Below, piece after piece: positions 1 to 6,145 of a DNA stretch of 11,629 nucleotides. How positions within the stretch are numbered: the first letter of the stretch is position 1; every line of letters begins with the position of its first letter. This DNA is from an uncultured Caryophanales bacterium (GTDB lineage: Bacteria; Bacillota_I; Bacilli_A; RF39; UBA660), in NCBI GenBank assembly GCA_946402785.1, contig CAMIXP010000033.1, positions 1-11,629 of the forward strand. Reading direction: 5' to 3'. Made by a program: the position numbers and the translations under genes. The notes below the pieces were generated by a model. It searched no databases. It was not told the DNA's origin and saw nothing but the letters and a program-made list of their open reading frames with translations.

Positions 1-755
1 TCTACAAAGAATTGAATATTGGAATCAATCGTTAAATAAATATCTTTTCCTTGTACGGCATCTTCTCTAACAAAAGGTGTATCGGCAATACGATATCCTT
101 TTAAATCTTTTTGATAAGTAATATATCCATCTTCTCCACGTAAGGCAACATCATATTGTTTTTCAATTCCCATTTCACCCGTAACAGAACCATCATCAGA
201 TTCTTTGGCATATCCAACAACATAAGAAGCAAATTGTCCTTTTGGATAATAACGTTTATAACTTTCAATGAAATCAAGACCAGGTAAATTCAAATCTTCT
301 ATTTCCTTCTTTTTAATTTCATTTAATCCTTTTCCAGCTAAACCGAACTCCGTTTGATAAACATTTTCTTTATTTAGTAATCGTAGAATATCTTCTACTT
401 CCATACCTAAAATAGGAGAAAGCTTCTCTGCCGTCTCCTCTTTATTAACAACATGTTGAGGTTTCTTTTCATTGGTTGTACGTTTTGGATCCAAGTAAGC
501 AATAAGTTTATAAGAAGCAACATTTTGTGCAAGAGCATCTCCATCTGCTGAATAAATAGTTCCTCTTTGAGCACTTATCGTATCTGTTCTAGTTGTTCTC
601 TTACTTGCTAACTCTTTTAAATTAACCCCATCAATATTAGAAGAAGTTCCTAATTGGATCACTCTTCCAATCATAACGCAAAATAAAAGAAGAGAACCAA
701 AAATAACCAACTTTGAATATTGTATAGTATTTTTTCTCTTCTTTTTATTTTTCAA
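1..755 (-). CDS. ftsI: Class B penicillin-binding protein, FtsI/PBP2B type (C-terminus outside window)
   Basis: Septal transpeptidase that cross-links peptidoglycan at the division site. Only the first 251 residues are present: a basic cytoplasmic tip (KNKKKRKN), one membrane anchor at about residues 16-35, then the PBP dimerisation region with the RGTIYSADG motif (residues 64-72), GLAGKGLNEI (138-147) and GEMGIEKQYDVAL (193-205). The frame stays open to base 1; the catalytic SxxK, SxN and KTG motifs would lie beyond the window. There is no ATG before the membrane anchor. GTG at 764 and TTG at 755 are in frame; I chose TTG at 755 because TAGGA (770-766) is about 10 nt upstream of it but only 1 nt from the GTG. 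It lies 21 nt after ftsL and is fourth in the mraZ operon. The class is sure; FtsI rather than another class B PBP rests on the position after ftsL. Confidence 0.9.
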   Translation of the reverse strand, partial: MKNKKKRKNTIQYSKLVIFGSLLLFCVMIGRVIQLGTSSNIDGVNLKELASKRTTRTDTISAQRGTIYSADGDALAQNVASYKLIAYLDPKRTTNEKKPQHVVNKEETAEKLSPILGMEVEDILRLLNKENVYQTEFGLAGKGLNEIKKKEIEDLNLPGLDFIESYKRYYPKGQFASYVVGYAKESDDGSVTGEMGIEKQYDVALRGEDGYITYQKDLKGYRIADTPFVREDAVQGKDIYLTIDSNIQFFV

Positions 756-776
756 TCTAATCACGTCCTAATACGT

Positions 777-1079
777 TTAGCTATCTTCAACTACTGTTTT
801 AATATTACTATTATTATAACTCAAACCTTGTTCCTCTGCAACCGCTTGAATCTTTGTTAAAGATGCTAATTCATCGATAGCCATTGCTAGCGATTCATTC
901 GTTTTTTTCTGTTCTTCTATTTCTTTTTTCTGCTTTTCAACTTCGAAATTTACTTTCGCTAACGTAGCTTTGGAAAACACAATAGAAACAGGTGCAATCA
1001 CTAACAAGAAGATTGCAAGTGTATATAGAAGTTTTTCAAACTTAGATGTCTGTTGTACCTTTTTCTTCTTCTTTCCCAT
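777..1079 (-). CDS. ftsL: FtsL-like cell division protein
   Basis: Small bitopic division protein expected to join DivIB/FtsQ and DivIC/FtsB and to recruit the septal synthase. The 100-residue product has a lysine-rich cytoplasmic start (GKKKKK), one membrane helix at about residues 18-37, and an extracytoplasmic coiled-coil stretch rich in K, E and Q (about 42-70). This is the FtsL layout and size. FtsL sequences diverge quickly, so the name rests on topology and position between rsmH and ftsI. ATG at 1079 has an ideal AGGAGG six bases upstream; that SD overlaps the rsmH stop codon region, leaving a 10-nt gap and implying co-translation. TAA stop. Confidence 0.85.
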   Translation of the reverse strand: MGKKKKKVQQTSKFEKLLYTLAIFLLVIAPVSIVFSKATLAKVNFEVEKQKKEIEEQKKTNESLAMAIDELASLTKIQAVAEEQGLSYNNSNIKTVVEDS

Positions 1080-1089
1080 TTTTATCCTC

Positions 1090-2019
1090 CTATTTAATTC
1101 TCTCGATGACCCTCAGTTTAGAGCTTCTAGCTCTTGGATTTTGTTCCAGTTCTTCCTCACTTGGAACAATGGCTTTATTGGTAACCAATTTAAAATCCGG
1201 TAAATATTCCAAAGGAATGTTAGGCATTCCCCTAACAGCCTTATCAATTTCACATTTTTCTTTAAAATAATTCTTTACAATTCGATCTTCCAAAGAATGG
1301 AAGGTAATCACACAAACTCTTCCTCCTACTTTAATCAAGTCAAGGGCTTGCTCTAAAGCAGGTTCAATTACATCAAGTTCATGATTAACTTCAATTCGAA
1401 TGGCTTGGAAAATTTGTCGTGCAGGATGCTTATCCATTCGAAACTTCATAGGCACAGCACTCTTGATGACTTCTACAAGTTCAAGAGTTGTTTCAATCGG
1501 TTTTTGGGCGCGATACTCCACAATTTTCTTTGCTATATTATTGGAGAATTTATCTTCTCCATATTGATAAAATATTCGAGAAAGTTCTTCCTTCGAATAT
1601 GAATTAACGACATCATAAGCTGATAATTTCTGGGACCTATCCATTCGCATATCAAGTTTCGCATCTTGATGATAAGAGAATCCTCTTTCTGCATCATCTA
1701 ATTGAGGCGAAGAAACCCCTAAGTCGAATAATACACCATCAACTTGGGTAACTCCTCTTTTTGCTAACTCTTCTTTCATATGTACAAAATTACTTTGTAC
1801 GATAGTGAAGTTAGCACCGATCTTAGATAAGCGATCGGTGCTATGCCGAATTGCTTCACTATCCTGGTCAAAGGCGAATAAATACCCCATATTTATTCTC
1901 TCCAAGATGTTACTACTATGTCCACCATAGCCTAAGGTTGCATCCACAATCACACTATTTTCGTTTAAATTTAGGGAGGAAATAGTTTCATTGAGTAGAA
2001 CGCTGATATGTTTCTCCAT
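1090..2019 (-). CDS. rsmH: 16S rRNA (cytosine(1402)-N(4))-methyltransferase RsmH (MraW)
   Basis: SAM-dependent methyltransferase that adds the N4-methyl group to C1402 of 16S rRNA in the ribosomal P site. The 309-residue length is normal. The N-terminal HISVLLNE, the SAM-binding loop DATLGYGGHSS (residues 26-36), the acidic FAFDQD (48-53), the family signature FDLGVSSPQLDDAERGFSY (98-116) and the C-terminal NPRARSSKLRVIER are all visible. The A of its ATG is the last A of the mraZ TAA stop (TAATG), so translation is probably coupled to mraZ; there is only a weak SD. It ends in TAG inside the SD region of ftsL. Standard second gene of the division cluster. Confidence 0.98.
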   Translation of the reverse strand: MEKHISVLLNETISSLNLNENSVIVDATLGYGGHSSNILERINMGYLFAFDQDSEAIRHSTDRLSKIGANFTIVQSNFVHMKEELAKRGVTQVDGVLFDLGVSSPQLDDAERGFSYHQDAKLDMRMDRSQKLSAYDVVNSYSKEELSRIFYQYGEDKFSNNIAKKIVEYRAQKPIETTLELVEVIKSAVPMKFRMDKHPARQIFQAIRIEVNHELDVIEPALEQALDLIKVGGRVCVITFHSLEDRIVKNYFKEKCEIDKAVRGMPNIPLEYLPDFKLVTNKAIVPSEEELEQNPRARSSKLRVIERIK

Positions 2020-2456
2020 TACAGATCCACACTTTCGTTAAATAAATTTTCGGCTATGTCTGACATATTGTCCTGAGTAGAATTAAAGAAGTTGGTCCAG
2101 TCTTCTAAAGACCATATTTCTAGTCGATCTCCAGTGCCAATAACAACACACTCTTTGGATAAATGTGCATATTGGATTAAAGGAGTAGAAATATTAATAC
2201 GACCCTGTTTATCCAATTCTACATCGGTAGCACCTGACATAAAGAAGCGATTAAAAACTCTCGCATCTTTTTTAGTGAAAGGTAATGAATTAAGTTTGTT
2301 ACAAATATCATTCCAATTCTTATTAGGGTACACGAAAAGACAGTTTTCAATACCTCTAGTAACAATGAAAGAATTCCCTAGTTCCTCACGAAACTTAGCT
2401 GGGATAATAATTCTTCCCTTTTCGTCAATTGAATGATGATATTCTCCAATAAACAT
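2019..2456 (-). CDS. mraZ: Transcriptional regulator MraZ
   Basis: DNA-binding regulator at the head of the division and cell-wall operon. With the start chosen here it has 145 residues, typical of the family. It begins MFIGEYHHSIDEKGRI and contains two SpoVT-AbrB-type repeats, each with the DxxxR signature: DEKGR at residues 11-15 and DKQGR at 82-86. An in-frame GTG at 2489 and an ATG at 2462 lie upstream, but GGGGG (2467-2463) is 6 nt from ATG 2456 and abuts ATG 2462, and homologues begin MFIGE or MFMGE, so 2456 is preferred. The family is known to bind TGGG-type direct repeats upstream of its own gene; three such repeats are present here. Stop TAA overlaps the rsmH start. Confidence 0.97.
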   Translation of the reverse strand: MFIGEYHHSIDEKGRIIIPAKFREELGNSFIVTRGIENCLFVYPNKNWNDICNKLNSLPFTKKDARVFNRFFMSGATDVELDKQGRINISTPLIQYAHLSKECVVIGTGDRLEIWSLEDWTNFFNSTQDNMSDIAENLFNESVDL

Positions 2457-2465
2457 ATTCATCCC

Positions 2466-2489
2466 CCACTTTTCACCACAATCAACCAC
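2466..2489 (-). promoter_or_regulatory. Candidate MraZ operator: three GTGG direct repeats at 10-bp period
   Basis: Reading the minus strand, GTGG occurs at 2489-2486, 2479-2476 and 2469-2466, exactly 10 bp apart, as GTGGT, GTGGT and GTGGG. Characterised MraZ boxes are tandem TGGG-like (Gammaproteobacteria) or AAAGTG-like (Mollicutes) repeats with about one helical turn between them; the third copy here reads AAAAGTGGGGG and fits both. The third repeat is also the mraZ Shine-Dalgarno, and the first lies at the predicted transcription start, so bound MraZ would block initiation. Assignment to MraZ binding is inference from spacing, sequence and location. Confidence 0.75.
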
Positions 2490-2492
2490 TAC

Positions 2493-2521
2493 TTAATAAT
2501 ATACTACAAAAAAAGTGTAAA
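2493..2521 (-). promoter_or_regulatory. Putative sigma-A-type promoter of mraZ operon
   Basis: Minus strand TTTACA (2521-2516), 17 nt, TATTAA (2498-2493). The -10 choice is uncertain because TATATT (2503-2498) and TATTAT (2501-2496) overlap it but have poorer -35 partners. Any of these would start transcription at about 2486-2491, at the edge of the GTGG repeats. Confidence 0.4.
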
Positions 2522-2561
2522 AAAGTAAAGTCTCAAAAAAGAACTTTTACATTTTTTACAC
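2515..2561 (-). repeat. Long AT-rich imperfect inverted repeat upstream of mraZ promoter
   Basis: Arms at 2515-2530 and 2544-2561: the outer 10 bp (GTGTAAAAAA with TTTTTTACAC) are perfect, then a further six pairs (GTAAAG with CTTTTAC) form if two single bases bulge. On the minus strand the hairpin is followed directly by seven Ts (2514-2508), so it is terminator-like, although its stem is nearly all A-T. Its downstream arm contains the putative mraZ -35 box, so it is upstream of the predicted mraZ transcript. It could be a back-up terminator for read-through from the gene at 2644, or a DNA-level operator. Confidence 0.45.
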
Positions 2562-2584
2562 ATCTTTGACAAAAATAGAAAACC

Positions 2585-2608
2585 TGTGGAAAAAAGTTTT
2601 TTTCCACA
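2585..2608. repeat. Perfect 11-bp inverted repeat made of two DnaA-box-like 9-mers
   Basis: TGTGGAAAAAA (2585-2595) and TTTTTTCCACA (2598-2608) are exact reverse complements with a 2-nt centre. Each arm holds TTTTCCACA, one mismatch from the DnaA-box consensus TTATCCACA, in opposite orientation with 6 nt between the 9-mers. There is no T tract following it on the minus strand, so it is not a good terminator by itself. DnaA binding is speculative; no origin genes are nearby. Confidence 0.4.
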
Positions 2609-2632
2609 AAAAAAGAAAGTCAAAAGACTTTC
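2608..2632 (-). terminator. Intrinsic terminator of the TasA-like gene
   Basis: Minus strand GAAAGTC-TTTT-GACTTTC (2632-2615): a perfect 7-bp stem with a 4-nt loop, followed by seven Ts (2614-2608). The stem begins 11 nt after the TAG stop of the gene at 2644. It separates that gene from the division operon. Confidence 0.85.
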
Positions 2633-2643
2633 CTTTATGGATA

Positions 2644-3657
2644 CTAATAACAGCGAGATACTCCACTTTCTTCAATGAAGCAAGTACTACCTTCGCAAGC
2701 AGGATCTCCTATATCAACAGAAATATATCCATTTTTAGATACATAAGCATAGATTTCCATACTAGTTAAATAGCAAGAATAATAATCCGAATTTTCATCA
2801 CAGGTTCCTCCCGCAAAAGCTGTTTGTAGTGTTGCTGCATTCGATGTGTAATATGGTGAATCATTATTATAAGAATTAGTGCTAGAATTATAAGTTGCTC
2901 CACCACCACGTAAATAATAAACTTGATCATTCATAACAATACCAATATAAGATTCGGTTACTACATTATGACTAACAATATGTTTTAAGAAAATATTACG
3001 TCCAAAGGAAGCTGTCGCATTTTGATAACTATCAAAAGTAGTAACTCCATCTGGTATATTCTCTCCGATCGTAAAGCGAATGTTGCTGACATCAAATACT
3101 TCACGACTCAATGCAATCGCATTGCTATCAGCTTGTACATACGTAACACTAAATTCTAATGGAACAGAATCAGCTGTATCTGGCAAATCAGAAGCTTCAA
3201 TATCTGTTCGGTATTCAACCCTTACTCGATATACTGCTTTCTCTCCAGATGCTAACAAATGATACTTCGCAATGGGAAATCCATCGAAATAAGAAACCGT
3301 ATAATCTAAATAACTAGGAATGCTCTCAGGAGTTGTAATGGTATCCACCATAGCATCAATCGATCCATCATTCTTCGCATCAACGGTAAATTCGTAATAC
3401 TCTCCTGGTTGTTTTAAGTTTACCTGGAAGGATACAGTCGTTTTATTCGTATCGATGGTTGGTGCAGTTGTAACTTGGGTTCCTGAAACAGATCCAGTCT
3501 TAACTTGAACATTGTCCCAATAAATATTCCATGTATTGGCATCTACATCCGCCGTACCATTAATACTTAAAGTGGTCGTTAGGAAGGAATAACCAATTCC
3601 TAATCCACATAATAACAAGATAATTCCTAAAATGAGTGATTTCCTTCTTAGTTTCAT
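2644..3657 (-). CDS. Exported TasA/camelysin-like protein with Cys-rich C-terminus
   Basis: 337-residue exported protein of unknown function. A positive tip (MKLRRK) precedes one hydrophobic segment at about residues 7-26 and then YSFLTTTLSINGTADV, which resembles the N-terminal region of SipW-processed TasA/CalY-type matrix proteins but lacks their usual FFSD. Residues about 35-175 are Thr/Val/Asp-rich alternating beta sequence with DAKNDGSIDAMV (93-104), as in TasA-like beta-sandwiches. The C-terminal part (about 220-337) is Tyr/Asn/Ser/Gly-rich with five cysteines (286, 295, 321, 326, 336) and ends SRCY, suggesting disulfides outside the cell. There is no LPXTG sorting signal. ATG at 3657 has AGGTGATG just upstream, its own promoter and its own terminator, so it is monocistronic. 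Export is well supported; TasA relationship is moderate and no fibre role is shown. Confidence 0.7.
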   Translation of the reverse strand: MKLRRKSLILGIILLLCGLGIGYSFLTTTLSINGTADVDANTWNIYWDNVQVKTGSVSGTQVTTAPTIDTNKTTVSFQVNLKQPGEYYEFTVDAKNDGSIDAMVDTITTPESIPSYLDYTVSYFDGFPIAKYHLLASGEKAVYRVRVEYRTDIEASDLPDTADSVPLEFSVTYVQADSNAIALSREVFDVSNIRFTIGENIPDGVTTFDSYQNATASFGRNIFLKHIVSHNVVTESYIGIVMNDQVYYLRGGGATYNSSTNSYNNDSPYYTSNAATLQTAFAGGTCDENSDYYSCYLTSMEIYAYVSKNGYISVDIGDPACEGSTCFIEESGVSRCY

Positions 3658-3678
3658 ATCATCACCTACTCTAACAAC

Positions 3679-3707
3679 ATTATACTAAAATGACTTTGGA
3701 AACACAA
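3679..3707 (-). promoter_or_regulatory. Promoter of the TasA-like gene
   Basis: Consensus TATAAT (3684-3679) with a weak TTGTGT -35 (3707-3702) at 17 nt. Predicted start is near 3672, giving a leader of about 15 nt that holds the AGGTG Shine-Dalgarno. The -35 box lies directly behind the T tract of the yqeH terminator. Confidence 0.65.
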
Positions 3708-3708
3708 G

Positions 3709-3731
3709 AAAAAAAAGTCTAAATTAGACTT
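3709..3731 (-). terminator. Intrinsic terminator of yqeG-yqeH, containing the yqeH stop codon
   Basis: Minus strand AAGTCTAA-T-TTAGACTT (3731-3715), realistically a 6-bp stem with a 5-nt loop, followed by a T tract running to 3709. The yqeH stop TAG (3721-3719) lies at the loop/3'-arm junction, so the hairpin includes the last codons of the gene. Confidence 0.8.
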
Positions 3732-4738
3732 CTTCTCATAAACGTATCTACATCTTTATCAATATAAATATCGATAACACCTTTATTCACAATCTTCACA
3801 AATCCAAGACCACTAATAACCAAATCTTCATCATATTTCACATTATAAGTAATCTTGTTTTTATCTTTTAAATTCTCATTGTGGAAAATATTTAATAAAC
3901 GTTTTACTTTTAAATCATTCGATACAAATAAAGTAAAACTATTTTTATCTCCTTCTACGTAATCAATACGAATTAAGTCTTCAATCACAATAGACTGATT
4001 CTTCTTTAATTGGAAAGTACGAGGTTTAATTTCTGCTTTTGGAGAAATCTTTTTAACCATTTTAGGATCCACATGATTCAAAATAGATCCTGTATCGACT
4101 AATCCTGGTGTATCGATTAATGTTAAATGTTCATTAATATCAATTTGAATCGTACTTAAAGTAGTAGATGGTAAAGGACTCATTGTTAACTCTTGTGTAT
4201 TTTCAGAATAATTCTTAATTAACTTGTTAATCAAACTACTTTTACCAGCATTCGTATGACCTACTACATAAACATTTTTACTTGTTTGAAAATACTTAAT
4301 TCTCTTTAATAAGTAATCGATATTATAGTTCTTAGCGGTACTAATCACAATAATCTCTTCAAAATGAATATTCATTCCTTCCAAATAAGCTTTTAATTTT
4401 TCTTCTTTGACAGACTTTGGTAAAACATCCATTTTATTTAAAACCAAAATCATCTTATTAGGAATAATCGTACGAATTTGTTCAATATTCTTTTCTAGAT
4501 TTAATAAATCGGTAATATATAAAACTAAATCTTTTGTTTTTCCAACTTCTTTTAAAATATCAATATACTCATCATTGGATTTCGCAACAACTTGATATTC
4601 TCCATAGTTTTTCATACGAAAACATCTTTGACATATATCATTTTCTAGATTGGTTGTGTATCCTTCTTGTAAGACATTTTGATCTTGTAAGACAACTCCA
4701 CAACCTTGACACCGTTTCTCTGTATTATCATTCTCCAT
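3719..4738 (-). CDS. yqeH: Circularly permuted ribosome-biogenesis GTPase YqeH
   Basis: GTPase needed for assembly of the 30S ribosomal subunit in Bacillus. From the chosen start (339 residues, slightly shorter than usual) it has an N-terminal zinc finger, C10-x2-C13 and C36-x2-C39, then a circularly permuted G domain in the order G4 NKMD (101-104), G5 STAK (133-136), G1 GHTNAGKSS (160-168), G2 around STT (191-193), G3 DTPG (209-212), and a C-terminal basic/beta domain. A TTG at 4756 is in frame, but ATG 4738 has GAGGG 7 nt upstream and gives the family start before the zinc finger. It overlaps the 3' end of yqeG by 11 nt, so coupling is likely. yqeG-yqeH adjacency is conserved in Bacillota. 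Stop TAG sits in the terminator hairpin. Confidence 0.97.
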   Translation of the reverse strand: MENDNTEKRCQGCGVVLQDQNVLQEGYTTNLENDICQRCFRMKNYGEYQVVAKSNDEYIDILKEVGKTKDLVLYITDLLNLEKNIEQIRTIIPNKMILVLNKMDVLPKSVKEEKLKAYLEGMNIHFEEIIVISTAKNYNIDYLLKRIKYFQTSKNVYVVGHTNAGKSSLINKLIKNYSENTQELTMSPLPSTTLSTIQIDINEHLTLIDTPGLVDTGSILNHVDPKMVKKISPKAEIKPRTFQLKKNQSIVIEDLIRIDYVEGDKNSFTLFVSNDLKVKRLLNIFHNENLKDKNKITYNVKYDEDLVISGLGFVKIVNKGVIDIYIDKDVDTFMRRSLI

Positions 4739-5249
4739 AATATTTCCCTCTTTCAAATATTCCCTTTTTCTGATATCTTCGAATAATTTTAGCTTCCAAA
4801 TTACGATTAATACCAGTAATCAATAATTCTTTTTCACCCATAGGATCTACCAAAACAGTCATAATATGATAACGATTTCCCGCTAAGATATCCGTAACCA
4901 TTTGATCTCCTATCAAACACATTTCTTTCTTTTTTAAATGATATCTCTTTTTGATTCGACTTAATCCCCAAGTAAATGGTTTCATACTGAGACAAACACC
5001 ACCTACATGTAAATCATCTAAATATGGTTTTACTCTACTCCGAAAATTATTAGAACAAACAAGAACTAAAAAATCTTCTTGTAGAGAACGAATCAATTGT
5101 TTTACTTTGCGAGGACTTTTCTTTTGTTCCATCAAACCAAGTGTATTATCCAAGTCAAAAACAAGGCAAGTGATGCCTTGATCTTTTAAACGATCATATG
5201 GAACGTCAAAAATACTTTTCTGATAAATCGTTGGTCGAAATATTCCCAT
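4728..5249 (-). CDS. yqeG: YqeG family HAD-type phosphatase
   Basis: Cytoplasmic HAD-superfamily phosphatase, 173 residues, normal for YqeG (subfamily IIIA). Visible motifs: motif I FDLDNT with D32 (nucleophile) and D34, motif II VCSNN (S66), motif III around K90-P91 (SMKPF), and motif IV GDQMVTDILAGN (114-125). The physiological substrate is not established. ATG 5249 has AAGAGG about 6 nt upstream and a strong dedicated promoter. The gene ends TGA immediately followed by an in-frame TAA, a tandem stop, inside the start region of yqeH (11-nt overlap). Its consistent pairing with yqeH suggests a role tied to ribosome assembly, which is inference. Confidence 0.93.
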   Translation of the reverse strand: MGIFRPTIYQKSIFDVPYDRLKDQGITCLVFDLDNTLGLMEQKKSPRKVKQLIRSLQEDFLVLVCSNNFRSRVKPYLDDLHVGGVCLSMKPFTWGLSRIKKRYHLKKKEMCLIGDQMVTDILAGNRYHIMTVLVDPMGEKELLITGINRNLEAKIIRRYQKKGIFERGKYYGE

Positions 5250-5266
5250 AAAAAACCTCTTCCAGT

Positions 5267-5295
5267 ATTATATATCAATTCATTTTATTTGTCTA
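5267..5295 (-). promoter_or_regulatory. Strong sigma-A-type promoter of yqeG-yqeH
   Basis: TAGACA (5295-5290), 17 nt, TATAAT (5272-5267): 5/6 and 6/6 matches with ideal spacing. The first three bases of the -35 are the TAG stop codon of the upstream Tim44-like gene. Predicted start is about 5260, so the leader is only about 11 nt and begins in the Shine-Dalgarno. No terminator is seen between the two units, so read-through from the deacetylase operon is possible. Confidence 0.8.
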
Positions 5296-6132
5296 TTTTC
5301 CCATAACTCCTTGTTGATTCAAGATAAAGCAATCTTTCTTCTTTTCAACAATCGTATGACAAGAACTACATTCTCTACTAGTAAGTTCTTTGCCACATTT
5401 AGGGCAAGTATCGGTACCATCCAAATACATAATAAACTCTAAATCATATTTATTTTGTTGGGCGTTTTCTTTATCTCCCTTAATCACTTCTTGTGTATCT
5501 AAATTAAGTACATAGTCTTTAAAAGAAACACACATATAAACATCCGCAACCACTTTTCCATCTTTTTCTTCAATTCCACGAATAGCAGAAGAAACAAGTT
5601 GGAAATCACTCATAATATTTTGACAATTCATTTCTTTTATTTTTTCTAATTCTGATGCATATAATCCATATAAATCACTAGAACAATATTTTTCTAAAGA
5701 ACGATAATCAAAATCTCTCCAAGCTTTTTGAATTCCTATAAAGATTTGATAAAAATCATCTAATAAATCATCTTCTGTTTTATCCGGTAAATATTTTTGA
5801 ATCACATGATCAAAACTAGAATCTAATAATTCAATGACTTCTTCTTTTTCTCTTTCAATTCCATGTTCAATGATTTGATCTTCCACTTTATTATTATCTT
5901 CTGGTATAAATCCGCCCTTTTCTTTTTTCTTCTTGCCAGGTAGAATCCATAAGATGATGATGAAAGCTCCTGCTCCTATGACAATATAAGGAGAAACACT
6001 TTCACCTGAAAAGAAAGAAGGACTCTCTTCATATTCAGGGTTATAGGTATCTTCCTCTTCTGCATAAACAGGAGTAGCCAACATAAAAGAACATAAAATC
6101 ATAAATTGTAAAATTAGGATTATTTTTTTCAT
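5293..6132 (-). CDS. Tim44-like domain, zinc-ribbon membrane protein (second paralogue)
   Basis: 279 residues. A signal peptide (about 1-24, ending PVYA) is followed by a short acidic segment (25-47, EEEDTYNPEYEESP), a membrane helix at about 48-65, and a lysine-rich stop (GKKKKEKGG). By the positive-inside rule the rest faces the cytosol. Residues about 95-238 resemble the bacterial Tim44-like fold (helical FDHVIQKYLPDK, then IQKAWRDFDYRSLEKYCS and a beta-rich half). A zinc ribbon C243-x2-C246-x8-C255-x2-C258 follows. Bacterial proteins of this type are often named zinc-ribbon transport proteins but their job is unknown. It has the same architecture as the preceding gene, 13 nt away, and is third in the deacetylase operon. 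SD AGGTGAT lies 8 nt from the ATG. Family fairly sure, function open. Confidence 0.75.
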   Translation of the reverse strand: MKKIILILQFMILCSFMLATPVYAEEEDTYNPEYEESPSFFSGESVSPYIVIGAGAFIIILWILPGKKKKEKGGFIPEDNNKVEDQIIEHGIEREKEEVIELLDSSFDHVIQKYLPDKTEDDLLDDFYQIFIGIQKAWRDFDYRSLEKYCSSDLYGLYASELEKIKEMNCQNIMSDFQLVSSAIRGIEEKDGKVVADVYMCVSFKDYVLNLDTQEVIKGDKENAQQNKYDLEFIMYLDGTDTCPKCGKELTSRECSSCHTIVEKKKDCFILNQQGVMGK

Positions 6133-6145
6133 AGGTTCATCACCT

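Noticed and set aside
970..1270. Plus-strand open frames opposite ftsL and rsmH
   Set aside because: They are antisense to clear genes, low in complexity and lack SD sites. The other plus-strand frames in the window (for example 2092-2436, 4407-4740, 8980-9195 and 9867-10145) are shadows for the same reason.
2457..2489. N-terminal extension of MraZ from GTG 2489
   Set aside because: It would add 11 residues not found in the family and would translate through the GTGG operator repeats; the SD fits ATG 2456.
2585..2608. Perfect palindrome as a terminator for a plus-strand gene
   Set aside because: There is no plus-strand gene to terminate, and no T tract follows it on the minus strand.
4725..4730. 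TGA read as tryptophan (Mollicutes code)
   Set aside because: Trp in all recognised proteins is TGG and no family is interrupted by TGA; reading this one through would add only a single residue before TAA.
4739..4756. TTG 4756 as the yqeH start
   Set aside because: ATG 4738 has a good GAGGG SD at 7 nt and matches the family N-terminus just ahead of the zinc finger.
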